From the NCBI GenBank assembly GCA_041623895.1, contig JBFJVZ010000217.1:1-12447 (forward strand): a DNA stretch of 12,447 bases, written 5' to 3'. Position 1 is the stretch's first letter; each line of letters opens with the position of its first letter. Positions 1 through 7,411 of this stretch are shown here, piece after piece. Below the pieces are notes generated by a model. It saw only the letters and a program-made list of their open reading frames with translations. It ran no database searches and had not been told where the DNA came from. The stretch is from JBFJVZ01 sp041623895. Its GTDB lineage: Bacteria; Planctomycetota; Planctomycetia; Pirellulales; Pirellulaceae. Both the position numbers and the translations under genes were made by a program.

Positions 1-1
1 A

Positions 2-232
2 TCCAGCCAGCGGGCTCAGCAGAAATTTGGGGGTGACCAGCCAGCCGATCATGCCTTTCTGGCCATGGCATATGCGGTTGATGGGAAAATGGAACGAGCT
101 GAACAGCACCGGCGGCAGTTCGCTCGATTGGTCAGCATTCTAACGCGGCAGCAAAATACGACTGCCGTGGCAGAACTGGCGACGCTGCTGGAGGAAGTCT
201 CGCGAGTTCTGGACGAACATCGCGTCTATTGA
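2..232 (+). CDS. C-terminal end of a TPR-like protein (5' end outside window)
   Basis: An open frame runs from the window edge without a stop to TGA at 230-232, giving 76 residues of a protein that begins upstream. Residues roughly 15-45 (DHAFLAMAYAVDGKMERAEQ and on) have the spacing of a tetratricopeptide repeat: small residues at the A-A-Y positions, a G at the turn, then an A-E pair. The rest is a charged, probably helical tail ending DEHRVY. TPR tails of this kind are common on large planctomycete proteins, including serine/threonine kinases, but the upstream domain is not visible, so no function is assigned. It converges on panC across about 256 bases. The reading frame is fairly secure; the TPR assignment rests on one repeat only. 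Confidence 0.6.
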   Translation, partial: SSQRAQQKFGGDQPADHAFLAMAYAVDGKMERAEQHRRQFARLVSILTRQQNTTAVAELATLLEEVSRVLDEHRVY

Positions 233-243
233 ACGGAAATCCC

Positions 244-275
244 AAAAACGGAGGCGAACCTGGTTCTCATTCGCC
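244..275 (-). terminator. candidate weak intrinsic terminator after panC
   Basis: On the minus strand a 6-bp perfect stem GGCGAA/TTCGCC (arms at 270-275 and 253-258, 11-base loop) is followed four bases later by a run of five T (244-248). It lies about 215 bases beyond the panC stop, between panC and the converging TPR gene. The stem is short, the loop is large and the T run is not adjacent, so it is only a candidate. The rest of 233-488 shows no recognisable gene or RNA. Confidence 0.3.
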
Positions 276-488
276 GCCCCGATGCTGCCGGCGGGAAAGA
301 AAAGTCTTTGCACAAGGCTCTTTCAACCAGGGCGATTAACTCGGTTGGCAAGAGCGCCACGTTTACATCGTGGATGTCGCAAGGCGATGAAGCAGAACCT
401 TGACCTGAAAGCCTGAGCGAGCGATGACATTTCCGGTTTGTTCGTGGTGCGAACGACGACTTTGGTTGCGATCCACCCGGTAGCGGCA

Positions 489-1355
489 TCAGCGGTTGAT
501 TTCGAGCAGCATGTTATCGATCAACCGCGTTGATCCCAGGTGTGCTGCAATCAAGCCGACAGCTTTGCCGTCGAGTTTGTCGATCGGAGCCAGCGTTTCC
601 GCGTTGACGACCGTTGCGTAGTCGATTTTGTCGACACCCGCATGCTGCTGGCCGATGGCGGTCAGCACTTTTCGCATTTCCATTTCAAGCTCGCTGATGT
701 CGATCGTTCCCGCTGCTGCCAGCTGTTGAGTCCGCCGCAATGCCTGGTACAACAACAGCCCGCGTTGTCGATCTTCTTTGCTGAGGTATCGATTTCGGCT
801 GCTGAGCGCTAATCCATCCTGCTCGCGGACGGTTGGGCAGGCGGTAATCTGGATTGGCACATTCAGATCGCGGGTCATGGCCTCGATGACTTTCCATTGT
901 TGATAATCCTTTTGGCCGAAAAACGCATGGGAAGCGGGCAGGATTTGAAACAGCTTCAGCACGATTGTCGTAACGCCGCGAAAATGTCCAGGCCGACAAA
1001 CGCCTTCCAACGGTTTTGCGATCTCGGGCGGTTGCACGTAGGTGCTGAAGCCGTCGGGATAGATGGTGTCGTTGTCGGGAACAAACACCGCAGCCACATT
1101 CTCTGCTGCCAATGCCTGGCAGTCTTGTTCCAGGGTGCGGGGATAGCGATCCAAATCTTCGTGGGCCCCGAACTGGGTGGGGTTCACAAAGATGGTAGCC
1201 ACCGTCATGTCACATGCCTGCTGACTGCATCGCGCCAGGGAAAGGTGTCCTTCGTGCAATGCGCCCATGGTCGGCACCAGGCCAACGGTGCGTCCGGAGG
1301 CGCGATGCCGAGAGACGAATTGACGGGCATCGTGGGGTGAATGAAAGACTTGCAT
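489..1355 (-). CDS. panC: pantothenate synthetase (pantoate--beta-alanine ligase)
   Basis: PanC condenses pantoate with beta-alanine using ATP, through a pantoyl-adenylate, in the cytoplasmic pathway to vitamin B5 and coenzyme A. The 288 residues from ATG at 1355 match the family length (about 280-285). Visible signatures are PTMGALHEGH with the nucleotidyl-transferase HxGH motif at residues 34-37, the TIFVNPTQF strand, the RPGHFRGVTT loop, FGQKDYQQ, and SSRNRYL in the KMSKS-like position. A TTG at 1370 would add five residues, but the ATG gives the usual distance to the PTMG motif and is preferred. The gene starts 21 bases after the DUF151 stop on the same strand, suggesting co-transcription. 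No panB or panD is in the window. Identification is secure; only the exact start is uncertain. Confidence 0.96.
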   Translation of the reverse strand: MQVFHSPHDARQFVSRHRASGRTVGLVPTMGALHEGHLSLARCSQQACDMTVATIFVNPTQFGAHEDLDRYPRTLEQDCQALAAENVAAVFVPDNDTIYPDGFSTYVQPPEIAKPLEGVCRPGHFRGVTTIVLKLFQILPASHAFFGQKDYQQWKVIEAMTRDLNVPIQITACPTVREQDGLALSSRNRYLSKEDRQRGLLLYQALRRTQQLAAAGTIDISELEMEMRKVLTAIGQQHAGVDKIDYATVVNAETLAPIDKLDGKAVGLIAAHLGSTRLIDNMLLEINR

Positions 1356-1376
1356 CAATCCGTTGCGCAAACCTCG

Positions 1377-1793
1377 TCAGATCGAAGTCGACGTAGCTTC
1401 GTCCAAGACATGTTCGCTGACAAAGATTGGCAACGGCGGATGAAACGTCACAGCAACAGCGATCGCATCGCTGGGCCGCGAATCGATCTCAATCAATTCA
1501 CCGTCCTCTTTTCGCAATCGCAAGTGAGCGTAATAAGTATGTTCGCTCAGATCGCTGATCACGACACTGTCAACTTTGGCGCCGAGCGCATCGGCGACGC
1601 GGACGATTAGATCGTGCGTCAAAGGCCGCGGCGGTTGATACTCTTCTTTGACGCGACGATCAATGTTGGTCGCCTCGAAGATTCCGATCAGAATTGGAAA
1701 CTCACGTTCACCATCGACTTCCTGAAGGTAGATGACCTGGTTGTCGGTAAGCTCGGAAATGATGATTCGAGCCAATTGCATCTGAACAGGCAT
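1377..1793 (-). CDS. bifunctional nuclease family protein (DUF151)
   Basis: A 138-residue protein of the DUF151/BFN family. The sequence shows the family core: an acidic strand ending in PILIGIFEA, then RPLTHDLI, a VVISDL strand, TYYAHLRLR, and the hallmark IDSRPSDAIAVA, closing with PIFVSEHVLDE. Some family members have reported DNase/RNase activity and others are known only structurally, so the biochemical role here is inferred from family. The UVR-type C-terminal domain found on some homologues is absent. ATG at 1793 is chosen; a TTG at 1802 would add three residues. It sits 178 bases downstream of glgB and directly upstream of panC. A TATACT hexamer at 1862-1867 (minus strand) could be a -10 element for this pair, but no good -35 accompanies it. 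Confidence 0.9.
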   Translation of the reverse strand: MPVQMQLARIIISELTDNQVIYLQEVDGEREFPILIGIFEATNIDRRVKEEYQPPRPLTHDLIVRVADALGAKVDSVVISDLSEHTYYAHLRLRKEDGELIEIDSRPSDAIAVAVTFHPPLPIFVSEHVLDEATSTSI

Positions 1794-1888
1794 GGAACGC
1801 AAATCTCGTAGGTGCCGAGGAACAGAATGAGCGTGCTGATAACGTCACGCCAACTGCTTACAGTATACCGTGTACCACTGTGGCGTAG

Positions 1889-1908
1889 CGGAAGTTGGCA
1901 GACTTCCG
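1889..1908. repeat. intergenic 7-bp hairpin, possible dispersed repeat unit
   Basis: The arms CGGAAGT and ACTTCCG pair perfectly around the six-base loop TGGCAG. It lies in the glgB-DUF151 gap, 64 bases past the glgB stop. No T run follows on either strand, so it is not a classical terminator. A second small dyad, CGCGA-ATC-TCGCG at 1925-1937, is nearby. The symmetrical GGAAGT...ACTTCC core looks like the short palindromic intergenic repeats I associate with planctomycete genomes, but that is from memory and only one copy is seen here. Confidence 0.4.
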
Positions 1909-1971
1909 AAATCCCTGGCTCAGTCGCGAATCTCGCGCTTTCGTTACCGGACCGGCATACGCTTGGAACAA

Positions 1972-4224
<2,253 letters not shown>

Positions 4225-4294
4225 TTCTGGTCCGCAAACGGATGCTAGGGGAATGAAGTTCTGTTTTATTCTTCAGGCGGCGGGCAGGAATTTT

Positions 4295-4999
4295 TCAGGC
4301 TGATTCCAGCAGGTCTTGTGCAGTGAAGCGTCTTCCGGGGCTGGCCGCACCGCCCGCATTCCCGCTGAGCAGCCAGCGACGCAAGCGGTCCGACGATGCC
4401 ATCTTGGGTGCGGGAACCCCGGATTCATCGGTTCGACCGCCCCGATGCGGGGCGTCAATTCGCTGGCTGAGCGTGTTGGGCCGTACGGCGTCATCGCCTC
4501 CGCCGGCCGCCCGATCTTGCCCGGAACTGACCAGTCGGGTGGACAGCAAACAAGCTTCGACGCGGTGAATCCTCAATGCTCGATCGATCCGCCGCCACAG
4601 ATCCGCATGCTGTACATCAACACGGCGTCCAAAGTGTTCCCAGACAAAGCCGTTTTGCCGCCAGCGCGGCAGCGAATCGGCAAGAGAACGGATCAGGTAT
4701 CGATTGTTGCTGATCAACGTTACCGACGAGGGGCCTTCGATTGACTCGAGCCCGCGAACGGCGGCCAGCAAGGTCAACCGATTCAGATCGCCGACTTCAT
4801 CGTCACCGGCGTCCAACACTAAAGAACCATCAACGGTTTCCAGCGTGAACCGCCAGGTTCCGTCGGTAAGCGTCGTGCTGCGGGCCTCGCAGACAAGCAA
4901 GTATTCGGAATCTGGTTGGCGGCGATCGGCGGATTCACAGACAACTTGATCGGCCGCGCAATCGGACACAACCGATTCATTCGGTAGAGTAAGCTTCAC
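4295..4999 (-). CDS. RNase HI-like protein lacking catalytic residues
   Basis: A 234-residue protein starting at GTG 4999. Residues about 33-155 follow the RNase HI fold. NRLTLLAA (73-80) aligns with NRMELMAA of E. coli RNase HI, TLISNNRYLIRSL (94-106) with the VILSTDSQYVRQG strand-helix, PRWRQNGFVW with the IHNWKKRGWK handle, and DLWRRIDRAL (133-142) with DLWQRLDAAL. The four catalytic acids appear replaced: D10 by E38 (alignment least certain here), E48 by T76, D70 by N98, and the D134 segment is absent. The tail (about 160-234) is rich in G, A and R and has no recognised domain. It is therefore probably a non-catalytic member, perhaps a nucleic-acid binder, though its function is unknown. 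It lies between the sigma-factor terminator and glgB. The fold assignment is by eye but several colinear blocks agree. Confidence 0.75.
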   Translation of the reverse strand: MKLTLPNESVVSDCAADQVVCESADRRQPDSEYLLVCEARSTTLTDGTWRFTLETVDGSLVLDAGDDEVGDLNRLTLLAAVRGLESIEGPSSVTLISNNRYLIRSLADSLPRWRQNGFVWEHFGRRVDVQHADLWRRIDRALRIHRVEACLLSTRLVSSGQDRAAGGGDDAVRPNTLSQRIDAPHRGGRTDESGVPAPKMASSDRLRRWLLSGNAGGAASPGRRFTAQDLLESA

Positions 5000-5345
5000 G
5001 ATAGTGAGGTCCAGCAGGATGGGTCAAAACTTGCGAGCAGCGTTCAGGGTGAAAACGGTGGATTTCGCAAGCACTGGGAGGACGATCCATCAACAATTGG
5101 CCAGCGGTCGCTTGGCATAGCGATCCCGGCATAGAAAGCGATCGGTAAAGTCTGCCCGCGCACCAAAGTTTGTCCAAAAGAAAACGCCGACAGATTTTGA
5201 CTGCCGGCGTTACGGATCTGTTAGTCGTTAGAATCGGAACGCTTGGCGAACCAGGTTCCGAGTTCAGAGCTACCAATCTGAGATCTGAGATTTCAAATTC
5301 GAGATCTGACGGGCTAGCCAGCTGGCACCTCACACCTGGAACCTC
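5000..5345. other. intergenic region between sigma factor and RNase H-like gene
   Basis: This 346-base gap holds a strong minus-strand terminator (5176-5211, listed separately) and, between it and the sigma-factor stop, a repetitive stretch. There the word AGATCTGA occurs at 5281-5288 and 5302-5309, and a seven-base unit is repeated head to tail at 5275-5291. A 10-bp palindrome GCCAGCTGGC and a GCTAGC site follow. On the left side (5110-5150) GGCATAGCGATC and GGCATAGAAAGCGATC form an imperfect direct repeat. A minus-strand open frame crosses 4977-5333 but reads through the terminator and has no recognisable protein character. Any promoter for the RNase H-like gene must lie in 5000-5175, but I see no convincing hexamer pair. 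Confidence 0.6.
5176..5211 (-). terminator. strong intrinsic terminator of the sigma-factor gene
   Basis: Read on the minus strand, AACGCCGGCAG (5211-5201) pairs over all 11 positions with CTGTCGGCGTT (5193-5183), with one G-U pair, around the seven-base loop TCAAAAT. The stem runs straight into TTTTCTTTT (5184-5176). The plus strand has no T run at the other end, so the signal is directional. It lies about 135 bases beyond the stop of the sigma factor and separates that gene from the RNase H-like/glgB genes. Confidence 0.9.
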
Positions 5346-6923
5346 TTACAGTGCCTCAGTACCCTCCAGCATTGACAGCTCTGCTCCGTCCAGGAAACTA
5401 ACCAGCGATTTGGCTCGATAAGGCTGCTGCAGTTTGCGAACCGCTTTGCTCTCGATTTGCCGAACACGTTCGCGCGTTACCTGGAAAATGCGGCCCACTT
5501 CTTCCAACGTGTAGGTGTATCCGTCGGCCAATCCGTAACGAAGTCGCAAGATCTCGCGTTCGCGGTAATTCAACGTCTCCATGGCCAGGTCGATTTGTGC
5601 TTTCAGGGCTTCGCGGTTTGTTTCCATCAAAGGATCGTCGTCGCGATAGTCCTCCAAAAACTCTCCGAATACGCTGTCTTCGTGTTCGCCGATTGGCTGG
5701 TCGAGCGACAACGGTTGGCGGCTCATCTTCAGAATCACGCGCGTATCCTCCAACGACAGACCGCTACGAGCACTGACTTCTTCAGCGGTCGGCTCCCGTC
5801 CAACTTCTTGCACCAGATCGCGTGTGATCTGCCGAATCTTGTTCATCGTATCGATCATGTGAACCGGCACGCGAATGGTTCGGCTTTGATCCGCGATCGC
5901 TCGCGTAATTGCCTGACGAATCCACCACGTTGCATAAGTGCTGAATTTGTATCCGCGGGCATGCTCGAATTTATCCACCGCTCTCATCAGACCTGTGTTG
6001 CCCTCTTGAATCAGGTCCAAGAATGACAGGCCGCGATTGCGATACTTTTTGGCGATCGATACAACCAACCGCAAGTTGCCGGCAGAAAGGACGCGTTTCG
6101 CTGCATCATAATCCTCACGATATCGATCGCATTTGATAACCCGCCGCTCAAGCGTTTTGGGGGCTTCGTAGGTCAGCCGCATCAAGTAATGCAGTTCACC
6201 TTGCAGTTCCTGAACCGTCGGCATGCCCGGCAAACTCAGGGAATCGGGATCGGCCAACAGCTTGCGAATCTCTTGCATTCGATCGGAAGCACGGCGGAGT
6301 TTTTCAAAAATTACTTGCAGTTTTCCGGTTCGCAGATTCATTTCTTCAATCAGTCGCACGGCCTTGTTGCGGCGAATGACCAGGTTTTTCCAAGCGGCGC
6401 GTCGCTGCCGTTTGGGGACTCGCTTGTTGATGGCGGTTAGATAGTCGGCACGGTTTTGGCCAAGCAGATGTTTCAGCGTTTTTACGTTAGGAACGATCCG
6501 CAGCATGATGGCTTTTTTTTCCGCCGCGTTGGTCACGCTGACTTCGATCGTCCGGTCCAGCCGCAGTTGTTTGTCGCGAACTTGCTCCAATAGCTTCAGC
6601 GCACCCTGCAGCACGAAGTCGGTTGCCAACATCCATTGGCGATATCGATCACGCGTTTTTTCGATTTGCTTCGCCGCGCCGACTTCCTGGTCGCGAGTCA
6701 GCAATGGGATCTGTCCCATCTGCATCAAGTACATTCGCACGGGATCTTCGGTCGGATCGGTGTAAGATTCGGTGCGGCGATTTTCGTCTTCCTCGACAAC
6801 GGCAGGCTCATCGTCATGAGCGTCTACGAAATCCTGCCCCATCACTCGGGTCCGCCGGCTGATCGACTCCTCGGCTGCGTACGCATCATCTTGAAGACTT
6901 CGTCGACTAAATTTCTTTCCCAT
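5346..6923 (-). CDS. rpoD: RNA polymerase sigma-70 factor, RpoD/SigA type
   Basis: This 525-residue primary-type sigma factor directs RNA polymerase to promoters. Region 1.2 is at about 60-88 (DPVRMYLMQMG). A charged, largely helical non-conserved stretch follows (about 89-275). Region 2 (about 279-357) has NLRLVVSIAKKY, FLDLIQEGNTGLMRAVDKF and FSTYATWWIRQAI. Region 3 is about 358-432 (GREPTAEEV). Region 4 ends with the -35-binding helix-turn-helix at about 472-499 (TLEEVGRIF, VTRERVRQIE). Recognisable region 1.1 is very short or missing, and an acidic segment (about 37-47) takes its place. ATG at 6923 is chosen because GAGGAG sits six bases upstream; an in-frame ATG at 7022 would add 33 residues with poor sigma character. 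Whether it is the essential or an alternative primary-type factor cannot be told from the sequence. Confidence 0.95.
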   Translation of the reverse strand: MGKKFSRRSLQDDAYAAEESISRRTRVMGQDFVDAHDDEPAVVEEDENRRTESYTDPTEDPVRMYLMQMGQIPLLTRDQEVGAAKQIEKTRDRYRQWMLATDFVLQGALKLLEQVRDKQLRLDRTIEVSVTNAAEKKAIMLRIVPNVKTLKHLLGQNRADYLTAINKRVPKRQRRAAWKNLVIRRNKAVRLIEEMNLRTGKLQVIFEKLRRASDRMQEIRKLLADPDSLSLPGMPTVQELQGELHYLMRLTYEAPKTLERRVIKCDRYREDYDAAKRVLSAGNLRLVVSIAKKYRNRGLSFLDLIQEGNTGLMRAVDKFEHARGYKFSTYATWWIRQAITRAIADQSRTIRVPVHMIDTMNKIRQITRDLVQEVGREPTAEEVSARSGLSLEDTRVILKMSRQPLSLDQPIGEHEDSVFGEFLEDYRDDDPLMETNREALKAQIDLAMETLNYREREILRLRYGLADGYTYTLEEVGRIFQVTRERVRQIESKAVRKLQQPYRAKSLVSFLDGAELSMLEGTEAL

Positions 6924-6929
6924 CAGCAT

Positions 6930-6935
6930 CTCCTC
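6930..6935 (-). promoter_or_regulatory. Shine-Dalgarno site that sets the sigma-factor start
   Basis: GAGGAG on the minus strand lies six bases before the ATG at 6923-6921. It is the clearest ribosome-binding site in the window and is the reason the shorter sigma-factor start (MGKKFSRR) is preferred over the upstream ATG at 7022. Confidence 0.75.
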
Positions 6936-7045
6936 GGCAGCCACCACAACACGGTCGGTTAAGTCCGGGAGATACAAAGCAGGGCTGATGCCGATGCCCC
7001 ATGGGGGGAGCTGGTAAATCATTGCAAATCGTTTGAGGAGAAGAG

Positions 7046-7067
7046 TTTGCGTGAAAAGTCTCGCAAA
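7046..7067. promoter_or_regulatory. operator-like dyad upstream of the sigma factor
   Basis: The arms TTTGCG (7046-7051) and CGCAAA (7062-7067) are perfect, and after a one-base mismatch the inner GA and TC also pair, leaving AAAG at the centre. This two-fold symmetry over 22 bases is typical in size for a dimeric regulator site. The flank GCAAATCG (7063-7070) recurs as GCAAATCG at 7024-7031. The regulator is unknown and chance cannot be excluded. Confidence 0.35.
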
Positions 7068-7081
7068 TCGCCGCGCTCAGG

Positions 7082-7113
7082 ATGTTGCCGAAAGCCAACA
7101 CCCTATGTTGCCG
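7082..7113. repeat. paired 9-base direct repeat upstream of the sigma factor
   Basis: ATGTTGCCG occurs at 7082-7090 and again at 7105-7113, 23 bases apart start to start, which is close to two helical turns. Between them GCCAACA can also pair with TGTTG of the first copy. Same-face direct repeats of this size are common for activators or response regulators; no specific protein is implied. Confidence 0.35.
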
Positions 7114-7411
7114 TAACTCACCGTCAGTTGCGCCGGAGCCATACAATCGGTGGAGTGCCAATCAAGCAGTGAAGCCAAGTGCTGGTTCGATCCGTCCCGA
7201 GCGTTCGCATTTGCACTGAACCGTAGGTTACGTTTGACGCACTACCGAGCTTGGATGCCCAGGTTTACACTTAGTTCCCTGAATTTGCCCAATTGATTGA
7301 AATGGCCGGCATTGATGAAGCTGGAGCTGTTACTCCCCCTCTGTTGGTATCGAGCCTGATGCGAAGTTCTAAGTATTGCAGCTCGACGCAGACAACAAGT
7401 GAATCAGAACG

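Larger units (their letters stand above)
6924..7411. other. divergent intergenic region between sigma factor and glnE
   Basis: This 488-base region must carry the promoters of two divergent genes. It contains an imperfect dyad (7046-7067) and paired direct repeats (7082-7113), both listed separately, close to the sigma-factor side. For the sigma factor, TTGATT (7165-7160) with TATGGC (7143-7138) at 16-base spacing is a weak promoter candidate. For glnE I see no credible hexamer pair; TTGACG at 7234-7239 has no matching -10. No tRNA, small RNA or coding sequence is supported. Confidence 0.6.

Noticed and set aside
226..489. An 87-codon minus-strand frame whose ATG overlaps the panC stop as TGATG
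   Set aside because: The overlap is suggestive of coupling, but the predicted protein has no recognisable motif and a composition like non-coding DNA. It also runs through the candidate terminator and into the end of the converging gene.
4273..4494. Possible frameshift in the 3' part of the RNase H-like gene, suggested by an overlapping minus-strand frame
   Set aside because: The original frame continues to a normal stop with a plausible helical ending (FTAQDLLESA), and the alternative frame shows no RNase H residues.
4977..5333. A 118-codon minus-strand frame between the sigma factor and the RNase H-like gene
   Set aside because: It reads through the strong terminator at 5176-5211 and the repeat-rich tail, overlaps the RNase H-like start, and looks like no known protein.
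6921..7022. Longer sigma-factor N-terminus from ATG 7022
   Set aside because: The added 33 residues (proline- and hydrophobic-rich) do not look like sigma region 1, and the good Shine-Dalgarno lies before ATG 6923.
7176..7205. GGTTCGATCC resembling a tRNA T-loop
   Set aside because: The flanking bases do not form the five-pair T stem, and no acceptor, D or anticodon arm can be built upstream.
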